A stretch of DNA of 64,000 nucleotides from Rhodococcus ruber (GTDB lineage: Bacteria > Actinomycetota > Actinomycetes > Mycobacteriales > Mycobacteriaceae), in contig NZ_JAPWIJ010000005.1 in the NCBI RefSeq assembly GCF_027270735.1, forward strand, positions 248,001-312,000, read 5' to 3'. Below the pieces are notes generated by a model that saw only the letters and a program-made list of their open reading frames with translations, made no database searches and was not told the DNA's origin. Shown one piece after another: positions 19,211-31,191 of this stretch; position 1 is the stretch's first letter; every line of letters begins with the position of its first letter. The translations under genes and the position numbers were made by a program.

Positions 19211-20026
19211 ATGACGTCACCACTCGGTTTCGATGCGAAGTTTCTGTCCGACATCGACGTTCCGTTGCCCGATCGCGCAGGCGTGGTGGTACTTCCCTAC
19301 ACGCACTTCTCGGTGTCCATCGACCCCGACCGACGCCTCGCCGCGGTCACCGGCGTCAACATCGACGGCGCGAGCCTGAAGGATGTCGAGCGGGGCGACG
19401 ATTGGCGATTGGACGACCGACTGCCGGCGTCGCAGCAGGCCGGTAACGAGCTGTACTCGAACAACGACCTCGATCGCGGACACCTGGTTCGCCGGCGAGA
19501 TCCGGTGTGGGGTGAGCTGTCGGTGGCCACACGCGCCAACCAGGACACCTTCCACTACACGGTGTGCGCTCCGCAGACGGCCACGCTGAATCAATCCAAA
19601 ACACTCTGGCTAGGGCTCGAGGATTACGTTCTGGGGCACGCAGAGCAATACGGCCAACGGCTTTCGGTGTTCAGCGGCTGCATCTTCGCCGACGACGATC
19701 CCGTTTACCGAGGTATCGCCATTCCGCGGCGGTTCTTCAAAATCGCTGTGTGGTCGCAGGATTCGAGTCCTGCGTGCACCGGCTACGTGCTCGACCAGTC
19801 GCCGTCTCTCGACCCGATCCTCGACAAGCCGCTGCGACTCGAGACCGATCCCCCACCTCTCGGCCCGTACCGGACGTACCAGGTTCCGGTGGCCGACATC
19901 GCGTCGGCCACCGGTCTCGAGCTGGACCTTCTGATCGAAGCCGACCGCTATGCACCGGTGGCCGCGGCTCGCGAGGGGGCGTCGACGTGGACCGAGCTGA
20001 CGCGACTGTCCGACATTCACCTCTGA
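19211..20026 (+). CDS. DNA/RNA non-specific endonuclease (NucA/NUC1 family), no signal peptide
   Basis: 271 aa. The catalytic DRGH motif is at 88-91 (NNDLDRGHLVRR), with a downstream Asn (QTATLNQ, about 127) in the place of the Mg-binding Asn of beta-beta-alpha-metal nucleases. FHYTVCAPQ corresponds to the family's F..TN..PQ strand. Unlike secreted members it has no signal peptide or membrane anchor, so it should act inside the cell. Starts 12 bases after the WYL regulator, most likely one operon. Function open: nucleic-acid turnover, damage response or defence. Confidence 0.85.
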   Translation: MTSPLGFDAKFLSDIDVPLPDRAGVVVLPYTHFSVSIDPDRRLAAVTGVNIDGASLKDVERGDDWRLDDRLPASQQAGNELYSNNDLDRGHLVRRRDPVWGELSVATRANQDTFHYTVCAPQTATLNQSKTLWLGLEDYVLGHAEQYGQRLSVFSGCIFADDDPVYRGIAIPRRFFKIAVWSQDSSPACTGYVLDQSPSLDPILDKPLRLETDPPPLGPYRTYQVPVADIASATGLELDLLIEADRYAPVAAAREGASTWTELTRLSDIHL

Positions 20027-20127
20027 ACCAACCACCTGGTTCGATACGGAATCGTGACGCGCAACAGCCTGGGATGCCAATAGCATTGCTCAGCATCTGA
20101 GGAAGCGTCGACGGACAGGAGTTCGAC

Positions 20128-20631
20128 ATGCGAAGACGATGGACGACGGCACTGGCGGCGCTAGCGATGACGGTGGCAGCACTGTTCGTCTCGGGCGGCA
20201 CGGCGGCGGCCGCGCCGCACTCCCATCTCGCAACCGTATCGATCCCGAGCGCGTACCCCTGGGAAGCGCCGTACACGCTCGAGGTCAACGGCTACAGCGG
20301 CCTTCGATCCGACTTCGGCGGGCCTTATCACGCATTCCTGGCGATCACCGCACAGCCGCCGACCACCGACCCGATCTACAGTCAGAACTGGCGTTTTCTG
20401 TCGTTCGCTTCGCACACCGAAGTGCAGTGGCGCAACACGACGACCGGGGCATCGGGCGTCGCACACGAGGACAGGAACGCGAGGTATCCGTGGGGTGAGG
20501 CGTACATCGACACCGGTCTCGGTTGGGTGGAGTACACGATCACAGTGACCTCCGGCGCACTGATCCAGCAGCTCAACCCGCAGCGAGTCACCTCGTCCGG
20601 CGCGCTCGAAGTGAGCATGGATCCGTTCTGA
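20128..20631 (+). CDS. Secreted protein of unknown function
   Basis: 167 aa with a clear Sec signal peptide: MRRRWTTALAALAMTVAALFVSGGTAAAAP, cleavage probably after AAAA near residue 29. The mature part is small, Trp/Tyr-rich, beta-like and without cysteines. No domain recognised. Its stop lies three bases before the convergent ksgA stop. Follows the nuclease after 101 bp, so it may have its own promoter. Confidence 0.75.
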   Translation: MRRRWTTALAALAMTVAALFVSGGTAAAAPHSHLATVSIPSAYPWEAPYTLEVNGYSGLRSDFGGPYHAFLAITAQPPTTDPIYSQNWRFLSFASHTEVQWRNTTTGASGVAHEDRNARYPWGEAYIDTGLGWVEYTITVTSGALIQQLNPQRVTSSGALEVSMDPF

Positions 20632-20634
20632 CGG

Positions 20635-21510
20635 TCAGGCTTCGGTAGCAGCCAAACGAACGAAGGCCGCGGCATCGATCGTCTCGCCCCGAGCTGTCGG
20701 ATCGATTCCGGCTTCTCGAAGTCGACGTTCGGCGGCCACCGGCGAGCCGGCCCACCCCGCGAGGGCGGCACGTAAGGTCTTGCGGCGCTGGGCGAATGCG
20801 GCGTCGATAACGGCGAAGACCGACTTGCGGTGCGCAGTGTCGGTCGGCCACGGCGGTTCTGCGTACCGATCGATGCGCACCAGGCCGGACTCGACCTTGG
20901 GCACCGGCCAGAACACCGAACGGCCCACTGCGCCTGCCCTTTTGACGTCGCCGAAGAACCTGGCCTTGACGCTGGGGATGCCGTAGATCTTGCTTCCCGG
21001 GACCGCGGCCAGCCGATCGGCCACCTCGGCCTGGACCATCACCACTGCCACTCGAAGACTCGGCAGTTCGGAGAACAGGTGGATCAGCACGGGAACCGCG
21101 ACGTTGTAGGGAAGATTGGCCACCAAGGCGGTCGGCTCTCCGGCGATGTCCGCTGCACGAATGCGAAGAGCGTCGGCCTCGATCACTGTCAAGCGGTCGG
21201 CCAGAGTCGGGGCCCGGTCGGTCACCGTGATCGGCAGACGCGTCGCGAGCTTGGGGTCGATCTCGACGGCGATGACGGCCTCGGCGACGTCGAGCAGCGC
21301 GAGTGTCAGCGATCCGAGGCCGGGGCCGACCTCGAGAACTGTGTCCTGCGGGCCCACTCCCGCGGAAGCGACGATGCGGCGCACGGTGTTGGCGTCGTGC
21401 ACGAAGTTCTGGCCGAGCTGCTTGGTGGGCCGTACATCGAGCTCGGCGGCGAGAGAACGGACCTCGGCAGGACCGAGCAGAGCCGCAGCTCCCCTCACAT
21501 GTTCGGACAC
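20635..21510 (-). CDS. ksgA: 16S rRNA (adenine1518/1519-N6)-dimethyltransferase
   Basis: Dimethylates two adenines in the 3' hairpin of 16S rRNA. 291 aa: [20 protein letters not shown] loop [15 protein letters not shown], acidic [10 protein letters not shown], catalytic [21 protein letters not shown] and [18 protein letters not shown] start at 21510. Directly downstream of rpfB on the same strand, the standard order rpfB-ksgA. Confidence 0.97.
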   Translation of the reverse strand: MSEHVRGAAALLGPAEVRSLAAELDVRPTKQLGQNFVHDANTVRRIVASAGVGPQDTVLEVGPGLGSLTLALLDVAEAVIAVEIDPKLATRLPITVTDRAPTLADRLTVIEADALRIRAADIAGEPTALVANLPYNVAVPVLIHLFSELPSLRVAVVMVQAEVADRLAAVPGSKIYGIPSVKARFFGDVKRAGAVGRSVFWPVPKVESGLVRIDRYAEPPWPTDTAHRKSVFAVIDAAFAQRRKTLRAALAGWAGSPVAAERRLREAGIDPTARGETIDAAAFVRLAATEA

Positions 21511-21528
21511 GGCGGAAACTCTACGGGA

Positions 21529-23585
<2,057 letters not shown>

Positions 23586-23606
23586 GATCGTTAGAGTAGG
23601 CGCACC

Positions 23607-25151
23607 ATGACTGCGCCAGCTGATGCCTCACGGCCACCCTTCTACGTCACCACGGCGATCGCGTACCCCAACGGCGCTCCCCACATCGGGCACGCCTACG
23701 AGTACATCGCCACCGACGCCATCGCGCGCTTCAAGCGCCTCGACGGTTACGACGTGCGATTCCTGACGGGAACCGACGAGCACGGGCTCAAGATGCAGCA
23801 GACCGCCCAGACCGAGGGCATCGACGTCCGCGAACTCGCCGCGCGCAACTCCAACGCGTTCCAGACCGCACAGGATCTGCTGAAGATCTCGTACGAACGC
23901 TTCATTCGCACCACCGACGCCGACCACCACGCAGCGAGCCAGGAACTGTGGCGACGGATGGAAGCGAACGGAGACATCTATCTCGACGCCTTCTCCGGCT
24001 GGTACTCGGTACGCGACGAGGCGTTCTACACCGAGGCCGAAACCACCCTCGCCGAGGACGGCTCCCGCGTCGCGACGGAGACCAACACTCCCGTCGAGTG
24101 GACCGAGGAGCCGTCGTACTTCTTCCGGCTCTCGCAGTACCAGGACAAGCTCCTCGCGCTGTACGACGCGTCGCCGGACTTCATTGCACCGAACTCGCGT
24201 CGCAACGAGATCGTGAATTTCGTCAAGGGCGGTCTGCGGGACCTGTCGATCTCCCGAACCACGTTCGACTGGGGTGTACCGGTTCCCGGCGATCCCGCGC
24301 ACGTGATGTACGTCTGGGTCGACGCGTTGACCAACTACCTCACCGGTGCCGGGTTCCCCGAGACCGAATCCGAGGCCTACCGCAAGTTCTGGCCGGCCGA
24401 TCTGCACATCATCGGCAAGGACATCACGCGTTTCCACACCGTCTACTGGCCTGCGTTCTTGATGTCTGCGGGTATCGAGCTACCCAAGCGGGTGTTCGTG
24501 CACGGGTTCCTCAATGTCAAGGGCGAGAAGATGTCCAAGTCGCTCGGCAACGTGCTGGACCCGCAGTCGTTGGTGGAGAACTACGGCCTCGATCCGGTGC
24601 GCTTCTTCTTCCTGCGCGAGGTCTCGTTCGGTCAGGACGGCAGCTACAGCCACGAGGCCATCGTCGCCCGAGTCAACGCCGACCTGTCCAACGAACTCGG
24701 CAACCTCGCGCAGCGTTCGCTGACGATGGTTGCGAAGAATCTGGAAGGAAAGCTCCCGACACCGGGTGAGTTCACCGCCGAGGACGAGGCGATGCTGGCT
24801 CGCGCGGACGCGTTGCTGGAGATCTGCCGACGCGAATTCGACGTGCAGGCAATCCATTCCGCGCTCGAGGCGATCTGGTCGGTACTCGGTGAGACCAACC
24901 GCTACTTCTCGCTGCAGCAGCCCTGGGTGCTCCGCAAGACCGACCCCGATCGCATGGCCACCGTGCTGTACGTGACGATCGAGGTGCTGCGCATCGTGAG
25001 CATCCTGGCGCAGCCCGTCATGCCCGATTCCGCGTCGCGCATCCTCGACCTGCTCGGTGCAGCGAACCGCGAATGTGCCGATGTGGCAACACGTTCGGTA
25101 CCCGGCACGGCACTACCGACCCCGACGCCGGTGTTCCCGAAGTACGAGTAG
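23607..25151 (+). CDS. metG: Methionyl-tRNA synthetase
   Basis: 514 aa class I synthetase. HIGH motif [13 protein letters not shown] near residue 20, KMSKS in [10 protein letters not shown] near 310, and the Met-specific tail domain with [22 protein letters not shown]. It lacks the zinc-knuckle cysteines of the long form and has no C-terminal tRNA-binding domain, which is normal for actinobacteria. Divergent from tatD across 21 bp, so the promoters overlap coding sequence. Confidence 0.97.
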   Translation: MTAPADASRPPFYVTTAIAYPNGAPHIGHAYEYIATDAIARFKRLDGYDVRFLTGTDEHGLKMQQTAQTEGIDVRELAARNSNAFQTAQDLLKISYERFIRTTDADHHAASQELWRRMEANGDIYLDAFSGWYSVRDEAFYTEAETTLAEDGSRVATETNTPVEWTEEPSYFFRLSQYQDKLLALYDASPDFIAPNSRRNEIVNFVKGGLRDLSISRTTFDWGVPVPGDPAHVMYVWVDALTNYLTGAGFPETESEAYRKFWPADLHIIGKDITRFHTVYWPAFLMSAGIELPKRVFVHGFLNVKGEKMSKSLGNVLDPQSLVENYGLDPVRFFFLREVSFGQDGSYSHEAIVARVNADLSNELGNLAQRSLTMVAKNLEGKLPTPGEFTAEDEAMLARADALLEICRREFDVQAIHSALEAIWSVLGETNRYFSLQQPWVLRKTDPDRMATVLYVTIEVLRIVSILAQPVMPDSASRILDLLGAANRECADVATRSVPGTALPTPTPVFPKYE

Positions 25152-25215
25152 TGCCTGCGGCAGTGGTGTGGTTATGCGCCGCCCAGGGCACTTAACCGCA
25201 CCACTGCCCAGGCAC
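25151..25215. repeat. 48-bp interspersed palindromic repeat, copy B, with outer arms
   Basis: Core 25160-25207 starts GCAGTGGTGTGG and ends CACCACTGC. Here additional arms GTGCCTG (25151-25157) and CAGGCAC (25209-25215) extend the pairing, so the whole gap between convergent metG and the WS/DGAT gene is one palindrome. It overlaps the last base of the metG stop and may terminate both. Confidence 0.75.
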
Positions 25216-26595
25216 TCACAAGGTCTTCTCGAGCTCCTCCAGCGTGTTCTCCAGATGCGTCAGCATTCGCTGCAGGTGCGGCACACTGCGTCGGCATCCG
25301 ATGAGTCCGAAATTCAGCGAATCACCGTTGCTGGCGACGGTGATGTTGAGCGCCTGCCCGTCGGCCACGATCGACGCCGGGTACATGCCGTCGAGTTTCG
25401 CGCCGTTCCAGTACAGATCTTCCTTGGACCCCGGCACATTGGAGATGATGACGTTGAACGGCGGCGGGGTGTAATCGACGAATCCCGGCACCGGACCGAA
25501 CAGCAACGGCGCCATGGTGACTGCTCCTACGGCGAGTGCTTCGAGTGTGTTGAGCTCGCTCATCATCTGCTTACCCTTGACGGTCGAATCCTTGATCCGC
25601 TCGAGCCTCACGATCGGGTCCGATTCGTCGGTTGCCAGATTGCACAGGATGGTCGTCACCGAGTTTCCGGCGTCCTTGTCGTCCCCCTCCTTGCGCAGCG
25701 ACACCGGGACCATCGCGATCAGAGGCTCCTCGGGCAAGGCGTTCTGATCGATGAGATACGCGCGCAGAGCTCCGGCGCACATCGCGAGCACCATGTCGTT
25801 GAGCGTGGCGTCGAGCGCGCTGCCGACCTTGCGAATTCGCTCGATCGACCAACTCTCGGCGGCGAATCGGCGAGCTCCACCGATCGGCACGTTGAACATC
25901 GTCCGCGGCGCTTGCAACGGCAGCTGCGCCCCTTCTTTCTTCAAGGCACGCAACCCGATTCGAGCTGTCGCGGGCGCGAAGTCGACCAAGTCACCGACGA
26001 TCTTGCGGCCCGCCGAGAGCCCGCTACCCAGCTGCGCCAACCGTCCGGGCTGCTCCGCGACGACCTGCTTCTTGCGCTTACGGAACAGTGACGGGTCCCA
26101 GGTGGCGACGCCGCTCCGATCGTCCGGGTCGGTACTGAGCGTCCGCTGCATCAGCTTCAGCGCGCTCACCCCGTCGACCAACGAGTGATGCACCTTGGTG
26201 TACAACGCAATTCGGCCGTCGGCGAGCCCCTCGATGATGTGCAGTTCCCACATCGGTCGGTAGCGATCCAGCGGCGCACTGTGGTTGAGGGAGAGGAACT
26301 GGAACAGCTCGCGAATTCGTCCGGGTGCCGGCAGTACGGTGCGGCGAACGTGATACTCGAAGTCGACGTCCTGATCGTAGGCCCAGGCGAGATTGCCCAT
26401 GATCTGTACCGGGCGCGAAGGCCGCTTGCGGAAGAGCTCGTGTACCTCGCCGGTAGTGAACTTGCGGTGCACTTCCTCGGCGAACTCGTGCGGATCGCCC
26501 GGCGGGACGAACAACTCCAGCCCGCCCACGTGCATCGGGTGCTCCCGTGACTCGGCGATCAGAAACATCGATTCGGTGATGGGCATGAGTGCCAT
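25216..26595 (-). CDS. Wax ester synthase/diacylglycerol acyltransferase (WS/DGAT)
   Basis: Makes wax esters or triacylglycerol from acyl-CoA at the membrane/lipid-body surface. 459 aa from ATG 26595 (AAGGGA upstream). Catalytic HHSLVDG at about 136-142; PLDRYRPMWELHIIEGL before it, and FNVIISNVPGSKEDLYWNGA plus LNITVASNGDSLNFGLIGCR at the C-terminal domain are family hallmarks. Divergent from an alpha/beta hydrolase gene, a pairing that suggests opposite arms of storage-lipid turnover. Several paralogues are usual in these bacteria. Confidence 0.94.
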   Translation of the reverse strand: MALMPITESMFLIAESREHPMHVGGLELFVPPGDPHEFAEEVHRKFTTGEVHELFRKRPSRPVQIMGNLAWAYDQDVDFEYHVRRTVLPAPGRIRELFQFLSLNHSAPLDRYRPMWELHIIEGLADGRIALYTKVHHSLVDGVSALKLMQRTLSTDPDDRSGVATWDPSLFRKRKKQVVAEQPGRLAQLGSGLSAGRKIVGDLVDFAPATARIGLRALKKEGAQLPLQAPRTMFNVPIGGARRFAAESWSIERIRKVGSALDATLNDMVLAMCAGALRAYLIDQNALPEEPLIAMVPVSLRKEGDDKDAGNSVTTILCNLATDESDPIVRLERIKDSTVKGKQMMSELNTLEALAVGAVTMAPLLFGPVPGFVDYTPPPFNVIISNVPGSKEDLYWNGAKLDGMYPASIVADGQALNITVASNGDSLNFGLIGCRRSVPHLQRMLTHLENTLEELEKTL

Positions 26596-26781
26596 GAGCT
26601 GTCCCTTTTCCATTTGTTTTCGGTCACGGTACGGCACCGAATGTGACTCAGAACACGACCTTACGTCCGGTCACGAAAAGCTACCCGCTATTGTCCGTTA
26701 CCAGGGGTTCCAAATAGAGCGGGGTTCCAACGCACGGCGCACACGTGCCGCGCAACGACAACGGGGATGGAGGCGACGGCT

Positions 26782-27786
26782 ATGAACCCGGCGCTCACCG
26801 TAGTGAAATCGACCGACCCGGCGGCCACCGCACGCCGACGCGACATCCGTGGCGCGAGCCTGCAGTCGCAGATCCTGTCCAAGTACCTGCAGTTCACCGT
26901 TCGCCCGTTTCTGACCGTGTGGGCGCAGGCTCCTTCGCTTCCGTGGCCGATGGGGCTGGTCGACTACGCCGGACTGCTCGTCCCGCAGATCAGCGGAACC
27001 ACACGCAGTCGCGTCATGCTCGCCGAGTGCGAGGCCGAGTGGATCCGCGCCGAGGGCACCGGCAGCGATCGCGTGGTTCTCTATCTGCACGGCGGAGCCT
27101 TCGTCTGCTGCGGCTTGCGCACCCATCGCCGGATGACCTCCCGAGTCTCCAGGCAGGTCGACGGATCGGTGCTGTCGGTGAACTACCGCATGATGCCGCG
27201 AAATCCGATCAGCCATGCCGTCGAGGACGGCGTCGACGCGTACCGCTTCCTTCTCGATTCCGGATACCGCCCGGAGCAGATCATCCTGGGCGGCGACTCG
27301 GCCGGCGGATATCTGGCGTTCATGGTCACCCTGGCGCTACGCACAGTCGGCTTGCCCGCACCCGCTGGAATCTTCACCATGTCGCCACTGACCGATATGG
27401 ACCCCACCGGCAAGCTCGACCACGAGAATGCGTCGAAGTGTTCGGTCTTTCCGTCCAACGCAGTTCCCGCACTGACCGCATTGGCCGATCGCGTCGACGC
27501 GCGCATCGTCGTCGAGGGCCAACGGGGCCCCCGGGTCTCGCCTGTCGACGGCGATCTCACCGGCCTGCCGCCGGTGTTGATTCAGGTCGGTTCGACCGAA
27601 ATGGTCTATGCCGACGCCGAACTCATGGCCCAGCGTCTCGCGGTCGCCGGAGTCGACTGTGAACTTCAGGTGTACGAGGATCAGGTCCATGTGTTCCAGG
27701 CAGCCGATTTCGTCCCCGAAGCCCGACGCGCGCTACGCGCCATCGGCGAGTTCGCCCGGAACGTCAGCCCCCGTACAGAAAGCTGA
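26782..27786 (+). CDS. Alpha/beta hydrolase, hormone-sensitive-lipase family
   Basis: 334 aa. Oxyanion motif YLHGGAFVCCG, nucleophile elbow GGDSAGGYLA, and an acid/His near VYEDQVHVFQ give the HSL (family IV) esterase layout. Likely acts on acyl glycerides or short esters. Start ATG 26782 is chosen over the one 15 bases upstream because GGAGG lies eight bases before it. Divergent from the WS/DGAT gene and 14 bp upstream of a SRPBCC gene, probably co-transcribed. Confidence 0.9.
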   Translation: MNPALTVVKSTDPAATARRRDIRGASLQSQILSKYLQFTVRPFLTVWAQAPSLPWPMGLVDYAGLLVPQISGTTRSRVMLAECEAEWIRAEGTGSDRVVLYLHGGAFVCCGLRTHRRMTSRVSRQVDGSVLSVNYRMMPRNPISHAVEDGVDAYRFLLDSGYRPEQIILGGDSAGGYLAFMVTLALRTVGLPAPAGIFTMSPLTDMDPTGKLDHENASKCSVFPSNAVPALTALADRVDARIVVEGQRGPRVSPVDGDLTGLPPVLIQVGSTEMVYADAELMAQRLAVAGVDCELQVYEDQVHVFQAADFVPEARRALRAIGEFARNVSPRTES

Positions 27787-27800
27787 GATACCTTCTCCCC

Positions 27801-28229
27801 ATGGCAGTCACAGTGAACAAGTCCGTCGACATCGACGCCGACGCAGCGACAATTCTCGATGTCCTCGCGGACGTCGAAGGCCTCCCCTCGTGGTCTCCGG
27901 TGCACAAGAAGTGCGAGGTGGTCGATCGCTTCGAGGACGGCCGGCCGAACCACGTCAAGATGAACGTCTCGATCATCGGTGTCAACGACGAGCAGTTGGT
28001 CGAGTACACCTGGAGCGAGAACGAGGTGTCGTGGACCTTGGTCGAAAGCACTCAGCAGAAGGCCCAGGACGGCCGGTACACGTTGACGCCCAAGGACAAC
28101 GGCACCCACGTCGAGTTCGAGCTGACGGTCGACCCGAAGATTCCGCTACCGGGCTTCCTGGTGAAGAAGGGCACCAAGACCATTCTCGAAGCAGCGACCG
28201 AGGGACTTCGTCAGCACGTGCTGGGCTGA
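27801..28229 (+). CDS. SRPBCC (START-like) family protein
   Basis: 142 aa helix-grip fold protein, polyketide-cyclase/dehydrase-like: AVTVNKSVDIDADAATILDVLADVEGLPSWSPVHKK is the N-terminal strand-helix-helix signature, followed by alternating beta strands and a C-terminal helix. Such proteins bind hydrophobic ligands; the ligand is unknown. Fourteen bases after the lipase, so it may handle the same lipids. Convergent with rsmI. Confidence 0.85.
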   Translation: MAVTVNKSVDIDADAATILDVLADVEGLPSWSPVHKKCEVVDRFEDGRPNHVKMNVSIIGVNDEQLVEYTWSENEVSWTLVESTQQKAQDGRYTLTPKDNGTHVEFELTVDPKIPLPGFLVKKGTKTILEAATEGLRQHVLG

Positions 28230-28233
28230 GCAG

Positions 28234-29058
28234 CTACTCCGTCTTCCGAGCCGCCAGAACGGCCTCGTAGACCTCACGCTTGGAGACGCCGTCGACCGCC
28301 ACCTGGGCGCAGGCGTCTTTCAACCGCATGCCCGACGCCACCAGCGTTTCCACGTCGGCCACGAGATCCTCGGGCTCCTCGGCGACGGCGACCGCTCCTT
28401 CGAGTACCACCGTGATCTCGCCTCGCACTCCGCCCCTCGCCCACTCGAGCAACTCCCCCAGCCCGCCGCGGCGGACCTCCTCGTAGGTCTTGGTGAGCTC
28501 CCGGCACACCGCGGCGCGGCGATCGGGGCCGAGTACGTGAACGGCGTCCTCGAGACACGCCACGAGGCGGTGTGGGGCCTCGAAGAAGACGATGGCACGT
28601 GGTTCGGCGAGTATCGACTGGAAGTAGGTGCGTCGCTGGCCCTGCTTACGCGGCGCGAACCCGTCGAAGCAGAATCGTTCGACCGGCAGACCCGACAACG
28701 CGAGCGCAGTCGTGACGGCCGAAGGACCGGGCAGACAGGTCACCGGCAGATTCGCATCGACGCACGCGGCCACGAGGCGGTAGCCGGGATCGCTCACCGA
28801 CGGCATCCCGGCGTCGGTCACCAGCAGCACCGTCCTGCCCTCGGCCACCGCCTCGACCAGCGCCGGAAGGCGAGCCGTCTCGACCTGGTCGTAGAAGCTG
28901 ACCACCCGCCCTGCGATCACCACGCCGAGCGAGGACGCGAGTTGTTTGGTGCGCCGGGTGTCCTCGGCGGCGACGACATCGGCACTGCCGAGGGCATCAC
29001 GCAGGCGCTGCGAGGCGTCACCGACGTCGCCCATCGGGGTGGCGGCAAGGATGAGCAT
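28234..29058 (-). CDS. rsmI: 16S rRNA (cytidine1402-2'-O)-methyltransferase
   Basis: 274 aa TP_methylase fold: LILAATPMGDVGDASQR, VVAAEDTRRTKQLA, LVTDAGMPSVSDPGYRLV, CLPGPSAVTTALALSG and FDGFAPRKQGQRR are RsmI signatures. Start at ATG 29058 gives the family's usual N-terminus, although GGAGG is only one base away; an ATG 18 bases upstream is a real alternative. Divergent from pmt, as in M. tuberculosis Rv1003/Rv1002c. Confidence 0.95.
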   Translation of the reverse strand: MLILAATPMGDVGDASQRLRDALGSADVVAAEDTRRTKQLASSLGVVIAGRVVSFYDQVETARLPALVEAVAEGRTVLLVTDAGMPSVSDPGYRLVAACVDANLPVTCLPGPSAVTTALALSGLPVERFCFDGFAPRKQGQRRTYFQSILAEPRAIVFFEAPHRLVACLEDAVHVLGPDRRAAVCRELTKTYEEVRRGGLGELLEWARGGVRGEITVVLEGAVAVAEEPEDLVADVETLVASGMRLKDACAQVAVDGVSKREVYEAVLAARKTE

Positions 29059-29126
29059 GCCTCCAGTGTCCCGCATGCAGTGCAGTGGCCTGTCACGCAC
29101 CGCGGATCAACGCCTACGATCGGTAC

Positions 29127-30677
29127 GTGACCTTGCTGACCTCTGCGCGCTCCGGCGACCGGTCGATGGTCAGTCCCGGGCCCACGGTTGCCGCGCGCGA
29201 CTGGTTCCACGACACCGATGCCAGGCGCGGCTGGATAGTCACCCTCGTCATCACCGTCGTCTGCGCGATCACGCGATTCACGATGCTGCGCTACCCCACC
29301 GACGCGGGAACCCCGGTCTTCGACGAAAAGCACTATGCCCCGCAGGGCTATCAGGTACTCACCGGCGGCGGGCTCGAGGACAATCCGGCGTACGGCCTGG
29401 TGGTGCATCCACCGGTCGGCAAACAGCTCATCGCCGTCGGCGAAGCACTGTTCGGCTACAACGGGTGGGGTTGGCGTTTCTCGTCGGCCGTGGCCGGAAC
29501 CCTGTTGGTGCTGTTGGTGATTCGAATCGTGCGACGCCTCGCGCGTTCCACCCTGGTCGGTGCCATCGCAGGCATTCTGCTCACTGTCGACGGAGTGACC
29601 TTCGTCAGCAGCCGGATCGGCATGCTGGACATTTTTCTGGCTCTGTTCGTCACCGCGGCACTGGGCTGCCTGATCGTCGACCGCGACGACATGCGACAGC
29701 GGCTGTCGCGAGTGCGCGACGAGGGCCGGATGGGCGCGAGTGCACTCGGTCCCCGAATGGGTGTGCGGTGGTGGCGATTCGGAGCCGGCATCATGCTGGG
29801 GCTCGCCTGCGGCACCAAATGGTCCGGTCTGTACTTCATTGCGTTCTTCGGATTGCTGAGTGTGGCATTCGATGTGGCTGCACGTCGCTCGTACGGCGTG
29901 GGGCGGCCATGGCGGGGAACGGCATTGCGCGACATCGGGCCTGCGCTCTACGCGTTGGTCGTCGTTCCCATCGCGGTGTATCTGATGACGTGGTGGGCAT
30001 GGTTGACCTCGGAGACAGGCGTTTACCGGCACGAGGTCGGCAGCGGCATCGGCGTCGGCGGTCCGTTCTCGTTCGTCCCCGAAGCTCTGCGGTCACTGTG
30101 GTACTACAGCGGCAGTGTGCTGCAATTCCATGAGGGACTGACCAATTCGGCCGGCAACCGGCACCCGTGGGAATCGAAGCCGTGGACGTGGCCGATGGGC
30201 CTGCGTCCGATGCTCTACTACTTCGCCGACGGCGAGAGCGTGTCCGGCTGCTCGGCATCCTCGTGTGTCAAAGCAATCATGCTGATCGGCACACCCGCGA
30301 TGTGGTGGCTGGCGTTGCCGATGCTGGCCTGGACGATCTGGTCGGTGGCCGTTCGGCGCGACTGGCGTTATGCCGCAGTGCTGGTGGGCTACTCCGCAGC
30401 ACTGCTGCCCTGGTTCACCACGCTGGACCGGCAGATGTACTACTTCTACGCGGTGGCGCTCGCCCCGTTCATGGTGATGGGCTTCGCGTTGGTGCTGGGC
30501 GACATCATCGGCAAGGCCACGGCCTCAGCGGAACGGCGAGGTACCGGGCTACTGCTGGTGGCCCTGTACCTCGCCGTGGTGATCGCGAATTTCGTCTGGC
30601 TGTGGCCGATCCTCACCGCGATGCCGATCACCCCGCAGATGTGGCAGCAACAGTTGTGGCTGCCGAGCTGGCGATAG
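29127..30677 (+). CDS. pmt: Protein O-mannosyltransferase (GT39)
   Basis: Transfers mannose from polyprenyl-phosphate mannose to exported proteins at the outer face of the membrane. 516 aa from GTG 29127, close to the 500-odd aa of M. tuberculosis Rv1002c. FDEKHYAPQGYQ carries the catalytic Asp-Glu of the first loop; VHPPVGKQLIAVGE, GTKWSGLYFIAFFG and multiple hydrophobic helices follow, then the periplasmic FHEGLTNSAGNRHPWESKPW and C-terminal PMT_4TMC helices. Works on lipoproteins and other secreted proteins, of which this window has several. Confidence 0.94.
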   Translation: MTLLTSARSGDRSMVSPGPTVAARDWFHDTDARRGWIVTLVITVVCAITRFTMLRYPTDAGTPVFDEKHYAPQGYQVLTGGGLEDNPAYGLVVHPPVGKQLIAVGEALFGYNGWGWRFSSAVAGTLLVLLVIRIVRRLARSTLVGAIAGILLTVDGVTFVSSRIGMLDIFLALFVTAALGCLIVDRDDMRQRLSRVRDEGRMGASALGPRMGVRWWRFGAGIMLGLACGTKWSGLYFIAFFGLLSVAFDVAARRSYGVGRPWRGTALRDIGPALYALVVVPIAVYLMTWWAWLTSETGVYRHEVGSGIGVGGPFSFVPEALRSLWYYSGSVLQFHEGLTNSAGNRHPWESKPWTWPMGLRPMLYYFADGESVSGCSASSCVKAIMLIGTPAMWWLALPMLAWTIWSVAVRRDWRYAAVLVGYSAALLPWFTTLDRQMYYFYAVALAPFMVMGFALVLGDIIGKATASAERRGTGLLLVALYLAVVIANFVWLWPILTAMPITPQMWQQQLWLPSWR

Positions 30678-30702
30678 CTCGGACCCGGCAGAAACGAAAG
30701 AC

Positions 30703-31125
30703 CTACGAAAGAATCGCCGTCTTACCCTTGGTGAGTCCGTCGATGCTGACGCGGCCGGCACCGAATGCAGCCAGCAGCAACGCGCCGACACCGAGCGCGA
30801 CGACCAGCTCGTAACCGTTTTCCGTGGCGAATACACCGTTCTCGAAGTGAACGAACACTGCGGCACCGAGCATGTCGAGGAAGAGAAGCAGCCCGGCGAC
30901 GGGGGTGAAGATCCCCAGCACCAGGGCACCGCCGCCGATAAGCTCGACGAATGTGGCGAAGTAAGCGGATGCCGTGGGGAGCGGGACGTTCATCATCTCG
31001 AAGCTTGCCGCTGCACCGTCGAGACCGAAGGTGTTCAGCTTCTGCCAGCCGTGAGCGATGAAGACGACTCCCAGACCGATACGAGCTACGAGGGCGACGG
31101 CGTCGCGGACGAGGGTGGAGTTCAT
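30703..31125 (-). CDS. DoxX-family membrane protein
   Basis: 140 aa, four hydrophobic helices. Opens LVARIGLGVVFIAHGWQKLNTFG, the DoxX signature, and continues with FVELIGGGALVLGIFTPVAGLLLFLDMLGA. Homologues act in membrane redox and thiol stress complexes in mycobacteria; the role here is not determined. ATG 31125 with AGAAGGA. It follows a GntR regulator on the same strand after 66 bp that hold a small inverted repeat GTTGA-AGCG-TCAAC (31173-31186 region). Confidence 0.85.
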   Translation of the reverse strand: MNSTLVRDAVALVARIGLGVVFIAHGWQKLNTFGLDGAAASFEMMNVPLPTASAYFATFVELIGGGALVLGIFTPVAGLLLFLDMLGAAVFVHFENGVFATENGYELVVALGVGALLLAAFGAGRVSIDGLTKGKTAILS

Positions 31126-31191
31126 TGGGCATCCTTCTGACACGACTACATGGGCCGCACCACGATGTCAGAAGTATGTTGAAGCGTCAAC

